Of a stretch of 64,000 nucleotides of DNA, positions 16,529 to 24,244 are shown piece by piece. The DNA comes from an uncultured Collinsella sp. (GTDB lineage: Bacteria > Actinomycetota > Coriobacteriia > Coriobacteriales > Coriobacteriaceae). The notes under the pieces are model-generated. The model was not told where the DNA came from. It did not search any database and saw only the letters and a program-made list of their open reading frames with translations. The position numbers and the translations under genes were made by a program. Every line of letters begins with the position of its first letter. The first letter of the stretch is position 1. The DNA lies in NCBI GenBank assembly GCA_947507155.1, contig CANNOC010000012.1, positions 1 to 64,000 on the forward strand, given 5' to 3'.

Positions 16529-17442
16529 TAGCGCACCTCGCTAGAATCGACGCCGGGCACGCGGCGGCAGGAACACTCGTCCGTGGCAAACTTAGGCACT
16601 TGCACGGTCTCGAGCTCGCGGGCAAGCGCGGCCGAAAGCTCGATGCCGGCGGCGCGGCGCACAGCCTGAATCGCCAGCGGGGCCGAGATGCGACGGCGGT
16701 AGTCGGCCGAGCCCCACAGATTGGTACCGTAGCTCAGCGCGCGTACGGACGCGGCCAGGGCGCGCAGCTCATCCTCGGAAGGCTGCTCGGCGGTAAGGCC
16801 ACATGCCTCGCCCTGCAGCAGGGTCGCGCGCAGCGGACGGGCGCCCACGGTGACATGCCAGCTGTTGTCCCACCAGGCGGCGGTGACGTTTAAGGAGGGG
16901 AAGTCGGTCGCGGCCTTGCGCACGGCCTCATAGCTTGCGCGGTAATCGTGCTTAACGACCACAACGTGCTCGATCACGTCGCGCACGTAGCCCATGTCCA
17001 CGAACTCGGCGAGCGGCACGCGGCCGGCGCCCGTCAACTCAACGTACGAATCGAGCGCCAAAAATGCCGAGAGCACGTCAGAGAAACCAAAGCGGCCGTA
17101 GATGCTGCCGCCCACTGTGGCGGTGTTGCGCAACTGCACGCCCACGATATCGTGGACGGCGAACTCAAAGACATTGTGGACAAGCGCGTTAAGCTCGGCA
17201 TGGCGCTCGAGCTGGCGCAGGGTACACATGGCACCGATGCGAAACTCGGTCTCGGTCTCCTCGATCTGATCGAGTCCGCAGGCCGAAAGGTCAATCGCCG
17301 TCGCCACGCGACGCGAGCCCAGGCGCATCCAGATGCCGCCGCCCACAATCTTGTTGTTGCGGTTCTTCTGTAAGAGCTCATAGGCTTCGGCCGCGTTTCC
17401 AACACGGACGTAGGTACCGAACTTGAGCACGTTCTCCCCCAT
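16528..17442 (-). CDS. FAD-binding subunit of molybdenum hydroxylase
   Basis: 304 residues, matching the FAD-binding domain of the CO dehydrogenase medium-subunit / XdhB family. Near the N-terminus is a KIVGGGIWM segment of the FAD site, and RNTATVGGSIYGRF is the second FAD-contact motif (usually A-x-IGG-N). The C-terminus has cysteines (DECSCRRVPG) that are not typical of all members. It moves electrons from the Fe-S clusters to NAD or another acceptor. The start is ATG 17442; GTG about 15 bases inside is a possible alternative. The stop overlaps the start of the catalytic subunit, so this is a two-gene operon. Confidence 0.85.
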   Translation of the reverse strand: MGENVLKFGTYVRVGNAAEAYELLQKNRNNKIVGGGIWMRLGSRRVATAIDLSACGLDQIEETETEFRIGAMCTLRQLERHAELNALVHNVFEFAVHDIVGVQLRNTATVGGSIYGRFGFSDVLSAFLALDSYVELTGAGRVPLAEFVDMGYVRDVIEHVVVVKHDYRASYEAVRKAATDFPSLNVTAAWWDNSWHVTVGARPLRATLLQGEACGLTAEQPSEDELRALAASVRALSYGTNLWGSADYRRRISAPLAIQAVRRAAGIELSAALARELETVQVPKFATDECSCRRVPGVDSSEVR

Positions 17443-17524
17443 CTCTCCACTTGTCCAGTACTTTTAAGTGTACCAAACGAAGGGCCGCGACCTTCCACAG
17501 CACAAAAACCTCCCTCCCATCCAT

Positions 17525-17594
17525 AACTTGCGGTGAAATACGGACTGTTTGCCGGGCTTAGGGCGCCCAACAGTCCGTATTTCACCGCAACTTA
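17525..17594. repeat. Palindromic repeat family A, copy 3 (CGGACTG core)
   Basis: The arms 17525-17549 and 17569-17594 pair over about 23 bases. The outer tip is TTGCGGTGAAATA as in the other copies, but the core is CGGACTG in one arm and CAGTCCG in the other. It lies between the gdhA terminator and the start of the hydroxylase operon. Confidence 0.9.
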
Positions 17595-17654
17595 AGGGGC
17601 GGCCGGCAGAGGGCCGAGACATAATGATCCGTTTTCCTCCGTCCCCAACGGATC

Positions 17655-17689
17655 AAAAAAGGCTCCCAGCCAAGATGACTGGGAGCCTT
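17655..17689 (-). terminator. Intrinsic terminator of gdhA
   Basis: An 11-bp perfect stem (17679-17689 with 17659-17669, AAGGCTCCCAG) with a 9-base loop is followed by six U on the minus strand, 26 bases after the gdhA stop. Confidence 0.93.
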
Positions 17690-17714
17690 CTGCGATGCTA
17701 TGTCGAGCGAAGAT

Positions 17715-19070
17715 TTAGCAGACGCCCTGGGCGAGCATAGCGTCGGCGACCTTCAGGAAGCCGGCGATGTTAGCGCCCATGACAAAGTTGCCCTCCTGGC
17801 CGTACTCCTTGGCGGTGTCGTCCACGTTGTGGAACATGCCGCGCATGAGCTGCTCGAGCTTGCCGTCGACCTCCTCGAAGGTCCAGGACAGGTGCTCAGC
17901 GTTCTGGCTCATCTCCAGGCCGGACACGAGCACGCCGCCGGCGTTGGCAGCCTTACCGGGCATAAAGGCAACGCCGTTCTCCTGGAAGTAAGTCGTGGCC
18001 TCGATGGTCGTGGGCATGTTCGCGCCCTCGCCGACCACCTTGCAGCCGTTGGCGACGAGCGCCTGGGCGTCCTCGAGCAGCAGCGTGTTCTCGCGAGCGC
18101 AGGGCAGCGCGATGTCGCAGGGCAGCTGCCAAACGCCACGGCCGTCGCCCTCGTGCCACACGGCGTTGGGCTTCTCGTCAACGTACATAGCGAGCGTAAC
18201 GCCCTTGTCGTGGCCGGAGCGCTTCTTGTTGTAGACGTGCTCGAGCACGGTGTAGTCGATGCCGTCGGGATCCTCGACCCAGCCGTGAGTATCGGAGCAG
18301 GCCAGCACCTTGCCGCCGAGCTGGGAGACCTTCTGGACGGCGTAGATGGCGACGTTACCGGAGCCGTGAACGACGACGTTCTTGCCCTCGAAGGAGTCGC
18401 CGCGGCTCTTGAGGTACTCGTCCACAAAGTAGGCCAGGCCGTAGCCGGTGGCCTCGGTACGGGCAAGCGAGCCGCCAAAGGAGAGGCCCTTGCCGGTAAG
18501 GACGCCGGTCCACTCGTTGGTCAGGCGCTTGTACTGACCGAACAGGTAGGCAACCTCGCGGCCGCCAACGCCCAGGTCGCCGGCGGGAACGTCGGTGTTG
18601 GGGCCGATGTGGCGATAGAGCTCGGTCATGAAGGACTGGCAGAAGTGCATGATCTCGTTGTTGGACTTGCCCTTGGGGTCAAAGTCGGAGCCGCCCTTGC
18701 CGCCGCCCATGGGAAGGGTGGTCAGGCTGTTCTTGAGGATCTGCTCCAGACCCAGGAACTTGAGCATACCCAGGGTGACCGTCGGGTTAAAGCGCAGGCC
18801 GCCCTTGTAGGGTCCAATGGCAGAGTTGAACTCGACACGGTAACCGCGGTTGACCTGAACCTTGCCCTGGTCGTCGACCCAGGGAACACGGAACATGACG
18901 ATGCGCTCGGGCTCGACGAGGCGCTCCAGCAGGGCGGCCTCCTCGTACTCGGGGTGGGCGTCGAGCGCCGGCTGGATGGTGCCGAGGATCTCGGTCGCGG
19001 CCTGGATGAACTCAGGCTGCTCGGGATAGCGGGCCTTGAGCTCTTCGAGAACTTTCTGCGTGTAGCTCAT
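17715..19070 (-). CDS. gdhA: Glutamate dehydrogenase
   Basis: 451 residues, hexameric GDH of the bacterial small type (E. coli 447). Interconverts 2-oxoglutarate plus ammonia and glutamate in the cytoplasm. The substrate-site lysines lie in MGGGKGGSDFDPKGKS, and the Rossmann domain carries VVHGSGNVAIYAVQK. Cofactor choice (NADP or NAD) is not certain. Start ATG 19070 behind GGAGGAAGC; a longer reading upstream is rejected because it has no ribosome site. It is followed by a strong terminator, so it is a single transcription unit. Confidence 0.94.
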   Translation of the reverse strand: MSYTQKVLEELKARYPEQPEFIQAATEILGTIQPALDAHPEYEEAALLERLVEPERIVMFRVPWVDDQGKVQVNRGYRVEFNSAIGPYKGGLRFNPTVTLGMLKFLGLEQILKNSLTTLPMGGGKGGSDFDPKGKSNNEIMHFCQSFMTELYRHIGPNTDVPAGDLGVGGREVAYLFGQYKRLTNEWTGVLTGKGLSFGGSLARTEATGYGLAYFVDEYLKSRGDSFEGKNVVVHGSGNVAIYAVQKVSQLGGKVLACSDTHGWVEDPDGIDYTVLEHVYNKKRSGHDKGVTLAMYVDEKPNAVWHEGDGRGVWQLPCDIALPCARENTLLLEDAQALVANGCKVVGEGANMPTTIEATTYFQENGVAFMPGKAANAGGVLVSGLEMSQNAEHLSWTFEEVDGKLEQLMRGMFHNVDDTAKEYGQEGNFVMGANIAGFLKVADAMLAQGVC

Positions 19071-19283
19071 GCTTCCTCCAATGATGGGAAACGAAAATGT
19101 TGGTCGCGGCACCCCATGCGCCGCGAGCTTTATCGTGTATGGATAATATCGCACTGTTGCGGCAAAGTTTCGCATAAGCCGACGAGCGGATGTTTCGTTT
19201 TGATTACGATGCAGGTAGAAGCGTTTTTGAGTGCCTGACATGCAAAACCCGTGTTTCAAACCTGTTTCGTCCACGTGTTCCAA

Positions 19284-19318
19284 ACCACCACATTGGGGAC
19301 AGGCACCTTTATGGTGGT
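19284..19318. repeat. Small inverted repeat with GGGGACAGGCACC motif
   Basis: ACCACCA (19284-19290) pairs with TGGTGGT (19312-19318). The loop contains GGGGACAGGCACCTTT, a motif I recall from intergenic repeats in other anaerobes. It lies after the DUF3343 stop in the 256-base gap before gdhA. Confidence 0.35.
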
Positions 19319-19326
19319 GCTGACGG

Positions 19327-19722
19327 TTAGAGGACGAGCTGATGATAGTCGGCGGGGGTTATGCGGCCTTCGGTGGCAGCGCGGAAGGCGGCGAGTGCAT
19401 CGCCCGAGAACGGCATGGCCCAGCACAGCCCGCAGCCGGCGGTGATGGAGCCGGGCAGCGGCATGATGCGCCCGGGCACACCGGCGGCAAGGCACAGCTG
19501 CTCGCATTCCATCACATCGAAGGTGCTATCGAACGAAACGATGATCTTGCGTTCATGGTCGAGAGCATCACCGGACGGGCCTTCGCGGTGTGCATCGCGA
19601 TACGCAGCCGCCGCTGCCTCTTCCTCGGCCGTATGTCCACAGCCGCCGCGGCCGCAGGTGCAAGGCTCGGACCCATCGCAAGTGCAAGGTTCTCCCGTGT
19701 CGGGACAAATATCGTGAGACAT
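19327..19722 (-). CDS. DUF3343 protein with cysteine-rich N-terminus
   Basis: 131 residues. The C-terminal part (about 50-131) matches DUF3343: an EC-EQLC motif followed by GVPGRIMPLPG and AGCGLCW, the same pattern as the shorter copy at 47370-47621. The first 30 residues carry six cysteines (C6, C13, C15, C21, C23, C28) that the other copy lacks, suggesting a metal or Fe-S site. The function of DUF3343 is not established. Here it follows mobA and the tRNA-Sec/selAB genes, and the other copy sits with selD, yedF and a desulfurase, so a role in selenium handling is a fair inference. Confidence 0.75.
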   Translation of the reverse strand: MSHDICPDTGEPCTCDGSEPCTCGRGGCGHTAEEEAAAAAYRDAHREGPSGDALDHERKIIVSFDSTFDVMECEQLCLAAGVPGRIMPLPGSITAGCGLCWAMPFSGDALAAFRAATEGRITPADYHQLVL

Positions 19723-19737
19723 GGCAACTCCAATCGT

Positions 19738-20370
19738 CTAGGCGAGCAACTCGGCCGCCGCAAACTCCTCGGGCGTATTGACGTTCTCGAAGCAGAGCGT
19801 CGAACCCGCGGCCATAACGATCTGCGGCTCATCCATATAACCGGCCTGAACGCGATTGATCAGGCAGCGAATGCGCTGGCGGTCGCAGGCAAGCAGCTCA
19901 TGGGCAACCGGCGCACACGCGTCACGGCGCCAGACGGCGCAAAGCGGCTCAATCCCCCGCTCCTCACGCGGCACGCACACATCGAGCGCCTCGGCCTCAA
20001 CATGACCGGCAAGCGCGCCGATGAGTTCCGGCGAGACAAACGGCATATCGCAGGCAACGATCGCCACGAGAGGCAGCCGAGCCGCAGCCAACGAGCTCGC
20101 GATGCCGCGCATGGCGCCCGCAGAGCCTTCAAGGTCCGCCACCACACGCGGCACCAGGCCGCCAAACGTGCGCTCCTCAAGGTAGGCGAGCTCGCTGGGA
20201 CGCGAAGTCGTCACGACCAACTCGCCGGCAACTGGCGCCAGCCGACCCAGCACGCGTTCGATGAGCGGCTCGCCGCAAAACGCCATGCGTGCCTTGTCGC
20301 AGCCCATGCGCGAGGACAGCCCGCCCGCTTGGACGACACAAGAAAGATCGGCACGTCTTACGGTAGTCAT
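19738..20370 (-). CDS. mobA: Molybdenum cofactor guanylyltransferase-like protein
   Basis: 210 residues, nucleotidyltransferase that attaches GMP (or CMP in the MocA relatives) to molybdopterin. The signature VQAGGLSSRMGCDKARM is at about residues 11-27, and the DMPFVSPE acidic motif is near residue 103. The start is ATG 20370 with GGAGGTG nine bases upstream. A much longer frame runs through the tRNA-Sec gene and is an artefact. The bis-MGD form is needed by formate dehydrogenase FdhF, encoded in the same window. Sits 90 bases downstream of the selC terminator. Confidence 0.85.
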   Translation of the reverse strand: MTTVRRADLSCVVQAGGLSSRMGCDKARMAFCGEPLIERVLGRLAPVAGELVVTTSRPSELAYLEERTFGGLVPRVVADLEGSAGAMRGIASSLAAARLPLVAIVACDMPFVSPELIGALAGHVEAEALDVCVPREERGIEPLCAVWRRDACAPVAHELLACDRQRIRCLINRVQAGYMDEPQIVMAAGSTLCFENVNTPEEFAAAELLA

Positions 20371-20459
20371 ACGGCAAAACACCTCCATCGGCATGCTCGA
20401 AGCCCGGTGCACGAAGCTAACTGCAGCCGCCGAAATAGCGGCGCTACGAAAAACTCGTG

Positions 20460-20516
20460 CAAAAACAAAACAGCGCCTTTGCGGCACGCAGCAAGACCGC
20501 GAGCACAAAAGCGCTG
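20460..20516 (-). terminator. Intrinsic terminator of tRNA-Sec
   Basis: CAGCGC (20471-20476) pairs with GCGCTG (20511-20516) and the stem continues with CTTTG/CAAAAG. On the minus strand it is followed by TTTTGTTTTT. It starts nine bases after the tRNA end. Confidence 0.8.
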
Positions 20517-20524
20517 GTAGCGTA

Positions 20525-20621
20525 TGGCGGGAACGTATGTGAATCGAACACATCCAAGACGTTTTGCACGCCTCGCAACGGTTTTGAGGACCGCGGAGCC
20601 CACCGGAGCCCATCCGTTCCC
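20525..20621 (-). tRNA. selC: Selenocysteine tRNA (anticodon UCA)
   Basis: 97 bases with CCA. On the minus strand the acceptor stem starts GGGAACGG (20621) and closes with CGTTCCC-G-CCA (20525). The anticodon is TCA in GGTCCTCAAAACC. It has an extended acceptor stem, a long variable arm, and TTCGATTC in the T-loop, as in bacterial tRNA-Sec. SelA charges Ser-tRNA to Sec-tRNA, and SelB carries it to UGA codons. It lies directly downstream of selA-selB and upstream of mobA. Confidence 0.96.
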
Positions 20622-20677
20622 AAGTGCGGCGGTATTTTACCAAACCAAACAGGCCCCATCCCAAAAAGACGAGCAAG

Positions 20678-20745
20678 AAGTTGCGGTGGAATAGTTCCTG
20701 TATTTGCTGCCAAAGCCTCCAAATAGGAACTATTTCACCGCAACT
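20678..20745. repeat. Palindromic repeat family A, copy 4 (GTTCCTG core)
   Basis: The arms 20678-20704 and 20721-20745 pair over the TTGCGGTGGAATA tip and GTTCCTG core, and pairing extends into TATTT/AAATA. It lies between the selB stop and selC on the minus strand. Confidence 0.88.
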
Positions 20746-20770
20746 GAGGAGGCGGGAGCGAGTGACCGGC

Positions 20771-22738
20771 CTAGCGCAGGGAGCGCAGACCGCCGGCATC
20801 CTTGTCGAGCACCGTAAAGCGCACGGCATCCAGGTGTTCCAAGATGCTGATGGCACGCTTGCGCGACACACCCAGCGCCTCGCGCAGCACGCTCGTGGTG
20901 GCAGCGCCACCGGCATCGGCGATGGCGGCGGCGACGAGCTCACGCGCATGGGCCTCGGCGGCGGCAGACAGGGCAACGTCGCGCTCGACCTTAACGATCG
21001 AGCGATTGAGCGAAAGCTCGCGCAGGGCACGCGTCATGATGTCGCGATCGAGCTGCAGCTGCTCGCCCACCTCGGGCAACGTCGGTGCATCGAGGTCAGC
21101 TTCGTCCAGCAAGGAAACGATGCGCTCGCAAGCCTCGTGCACCACGCGCGCCGCGGCGGCAGCGGAGTGCGGGTCGAACACTTCGGCGCCCTCCGAGGCA
21201 CACACACCACGCGAGCAGCCCTCGGCAATCAGAGCCGCGGCAACGTCTTCATCAGCGGCTGGCCACGCAGCATGGGCAACGGCGCCGGGCGTAAAGCCCG
21301 TCTCCTTGGGAGCCGCCGCGTGCATGGCTGACAGGGTCGCCGCCAGTGCATCCATCGCAGCGTCGAGCACCACGGTGTCCGCCAAGAGGTCCGCATCACC
21401 CACGGCAAGCTTGCGAACAGAGCCCTGCGCCGCCAACCCGCGCAACGCGGCATCGACCTCGCCGACACCAAGATCCAAAGCCTCGGCGACATCAACCGCC
21501 GTAACCGGCAGCATCTGCAGCGCCAACCAAGCGCCCACACCGCCCGCGATATCGCCGGACTCAAGCGCCGCAAACAGTGCGCGCTCGCCGGCAGAAAGCT
21601 CACGCGAGCGACGGCAGCGCGATAGCAGCACGCGCCCGCCGCCGATGAGCATAACGGGCGAATACGACAGCACCACGGCACGGTCTCCGGCACGCAGTGG
21701 CAGCGGATCATCCAGGCGCACCTGCACGGTACGGGTCTCGCCCACCGCCATGGGGGCCTCGCCCTCCAAAAGCATGATGCGGCCGACGACCTCGGCCGTG
21801 CCGGCCATCACATGCACACGCGCGCCCGACTCAAGCACGCGCGGCTTGGCGCCCTCGCGGCCCAGGTAGGTGAACGTCATCATAAAGCGCAGCGTCTGAC
21901 CAAAGCGGTCCGCCACGCCCAGCATCTCGCCACGGTCAAGCGCCGCGACACCGTCACCAACCAGGTTGAGCGCCACACGCTGACCAGGCAGCGCGCGCGG
22001 CGTATCGCCATGCACCTGAATCCCGCGCACGCGACAGACCGTACGCGACGGCAAGGCCATCAGCTCGTCGCCCACCGCAACCGGCGCATCGTGCAGCGTT
22101 CCCGTCACGACGGTGCCGACGCCCTTGATCGTAAAGCAGCGGTCGATAGGCAGGCGCGGTGCGGCATCGGTGAGCTCGGCACGAGCACGGCAGGCATCCC
22201 AGCAAGCGGCAACCTGCTCGTCAAGCGTAGCCAGTAGGTCATCGATCCCCTCGCCGGTCTTGGACGACACGGGCACGATCGGCGCGCCTGCAAACACGGT
22301 ACCCGACAAAAAGTCATCGACATCGAGCTCGGCAAGCTCGGTCATCTCGGCATCAGCCAGGTCGCACATCGTCAGCGCGACCACCATGTGTGTGACGCCC
22401 AGCAGTTCCAGCACATGCACGTGCTCGCGGGTCTGCGGCATCACGCCCTCGACGGCCGAAACCACCAGCACGGCCACGTCGATGCCCGTGGCACCCTGCA
22501 CCATAGCGCGCAGGTAATGCGCGTGGCCCGGCACGTCGACCAGGCCCACGATCTTGCCGCTCGGCAGCGCCAGCTCGCCAAAGCCAAGCTCCACGGTCAT
22601 ACCGCGACGGCGCTCAACCTCCAGACGGTCGGGATTCTTGCCGGTCAGCGCCTCGATCAGTGCCGACTTACCGTGGTCGACGTGGCCCGCCGTGCCAACG
22701 ATAACGGGGCACTCCACCAGCGTTTGAACCTCACTCAT
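20771..22738 (-). CDS. selB: Selenocysteine-specific translation elongation factor SelB
   Basis: 655 residues. An EF-Tu-like GTPase occupies the first 170 residues: GTAGHVDHGKSALIEAL (G1), DVPGHAHYLRAM (G3) and TMCDLAD at the G4 position. Domains II/III follow, then C-terminal winged-helix repeats (about 400-655) that bind the SECIS hairpin in mRNA. Brings Sec-tRNA-Sec to in-frame UGA codons, here fdhF and selD. The start overlaps the last bases of selA, so the two are translationally coupled. Slightly longer than E. coli SelB (614). The G4 motif TMCD is not the canonical NKxD, a variation also seen among SelB proteins. Confidence 0.95.
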   Translation of the reverse strand: MSEVQTLVECPVIVGTAGHVDHGKSALIEALTGKNPDRLEVERRRGMTVELGFGELALPSGKIVGLVDVPGHAHYLRAMVQGATGIDVAVLVVSAVEGVMPQTREHVHVLELLGVTHMVVALTMCDLADAEMTELAELDVDDFLSGTVFAGAPIVPVSSKTGEGIDDLLATLDEQVAACWDACRARAELTDAAPRLPIDRCFTIKGVGTVVTGTLHDAPVAVGDELMALPSRTVCRVRGIQVHGDTPRALPGQRVALNLVGDGVAALDRGEMLGVADRFGQTLRFMMTFTYLGREGAKPRVLESGARVHVMAGTAEVVGRIMLLEGEAPMAVGETRTVQVRLDDPLPLRAGDRAVVLSYSPVMLIGGGRVLLSRCRRSRELSAGERALFAALESGDIAGGVGAWLALQMLPVTAVDVAEALDLGVGEVDAALRGLAAQGSVRKLAVGDADLLADTVVLDAAMDALAATLSAMHAAAPKETGFTPGAVAHAAWPAADEDVAAALIAEGCSRGVCASEGAEVFDPHSAAAAARVVHEACERIVSLLDEADLDAPTLPEVGEQLQLDRDIMTRALRELSLNRSIVKVERDVALSAAAEAHARELVAAAIADAGGAATTSVLREALGVSRKRAISILEHLDAVRFTVLDKDAGGLRSLR

Positions 22739-24192
22739 CGAGCAATCGCCTTCTTAACGCATGCGGCAAGCGTCGACGCCGCCGTCTCTATATCGCGGTC
22801 GCCCACGAGCGTACGGACGTCAAACAAAATGCGATCGTGCGAAGCTCGCGTGACGACCGGCGTGTCGAAGTCCTGGACAAGCGAGCGCTTGAGCGCGTCG
22901 ACCGTCAGGCGCTCGTCAACAAGACGCACGGCAACGCACATCGTGGGCAGCTCCACGGTAGGCAGCGAGCCGCCACCGGGGGTCGACGATTCCTCGACGA
23001 TCTCCAACTCAACGGCACACGGGCAACCTGCCTTATCGAGCCCGGCGACCATACGATCGCGCAACTTACGTGCGCGACGCTCCAAATGAGCCTGCGGCAG
23101 CGTAAGCATGCTGAGCACCGGAATATCGCGATGGGCAACATCGGCGCCATCCATGTAGATACGCAGCGTGGCCTCGAGCGCCGACAGAGCCAGTTTGCCC
23201 GGACGCAGAGCGCGCATGAGCGGATGTGCGCCGCAGGCCTGGACCAGATCGCGACGGCCCATGATAATGCCCGCCTGCGCGGCACCCAGCAGCTTATCGC
23301 CCGAGCACGACACCAGATCGAGCCCTGCCGCGACCGAAGCCGGCGTGGTTTCTTCGCCGCCGCGCACCAGGATGTCATCGGGCAAAAGCGCGCCCGAGCC
23401 CTGGTCCTCGTAGAACAGCAGACCATGCTTGTGGGCCAGGGCGGCAAGCTCCCGAGAGCCCACTTCCTCGTGAAAGCCCTCGATGCGATAGTTGGAAGGA
23501 TGGACCTTGAGGATCATGGCCGTATCGGGCGTGATGGCGCGCTCGTAGTCGCCCAGATGCGTGCGGTTGGTGGCGCCGACCTCGACGAGTTTGGCGCCCG
23601 AAGCCGCCATGACATCGGGGATGCGGAAACTGCCGCCAATCTCGACAAGCTCGCCGCGGCTGACGATGACCTCCTTGCCTGCGGCATGGGTGGCAAGCAC
23701 CAGCAGCACCGCGGCGGCGTTATTGTTGACGACCAGCGCGTCCTCAGCACCGGTAAGCGAGCGGATCAGCTGCGCGGCATGCTCCTTGCGCGACCCGCGC
23801 GAGCAGGTGTCCACGCTGTACTCGAGCGTGCTGTACCCGCGCGCGACCTCGGCCACGGCCCTTGCCGCCGACTCTGCGAGCGGGGCGCGGCCCAAGTTGG
23901 TATGGATGACCACACCCGTGGCGTTGACGGCGGGGCGCAGGCTCGGCAACGCGGAGCGGTGCGCACGCCACTCGATGGCCAAGGCCAGGTCGCGCTTGGA
24001 ACGCGGGGCAGCGCCGGCGCGAATGGCGGCGCGCTCCTCGTCGAGCTCGGCCGTGACGGCGGCATGCACCACCGCGTCGCAGGTCTCCCCCGCCGCCTTA
24101 ACTACCGGCCACTCGGCAAGCAACTCGTTGACGGAGGGAATGGCGCGCAGGTGGGCGCGCACCTCATCGGACATGTTCTGGCTATCGCTCAT
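22735..24192 (-). CDS. selA: L-seryl-tRNA(Sec) selenium transferase
   Basis: 485 residues, PLP enzyme that converts Ser-tRNA-Sec to Sec-tRNA-Sec using selenophosphate from SelD. The PLP lysine is K300 in SCSGDKLLGAAQAG. RPAVNATGVVIHTNLGRAPL at about residues 86-105 is the usual N-terminal signature. Start ATG 24192 behind AAAGG. Forms an operon with selB and probably selC. The upstream neighbour is a molybdopterin oxidoreductase with a 52-base gap, so read-through from it is possible. Confidence 0.96.
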   Translation of the reverse strand: MSDSQNMSDEVRAHLRAIPSVNELLAEWPVVKAAGETCDAVVHAAVTAELDEERAAIRAGAAPRSKRDLALAIEWRAHRSALPSLRPAVNATGVVIHTNLGRAPLAESAARAVAEVARGYSTLEYSVDTCSRGSRKEHAAQLIRSLTGAEDALVVNNNAAAVLLVLATHAAGKEVIVSRGELVEIGGSFRIPDVMAASGAKLVEVGATNRTHLGDYERAITPDTAMILKVHPSNYRIEGFHEEVGSRELAALAHKHGLLFYEDQGSGALLPDDILVRGGEETTPASVAAGLDLVSCSGDKLLGAAQAGIIMGRRDLVQACGAHPLMRALRPGKLALSALEATLRIYMDGADVAHRDIPVLSMLTLPQAHLERRARKLRDRMVAGLDKAGCPCAVELEIVEESSTPGGGSLPTVELPTMCVAVRLVDERLTVDALKRSLVQDFDTPVVTRASHDRILFDVRTLVGDRDIETAASTLAACVKKAIAR

Positions 24193-24244
24193 GTGCGGCC
24201 TTTCAAAAGAAACGTGGATCAGTCGAATACATCAGCTGAGTCAA

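Noticed and set aside
20371..21030. N-terminal extension of mobA through the selC region
   Set aside because: The extension would translate the tRNA-Sec gene and a repeat; ATG 20370 has a good ribosome site and matches family length.
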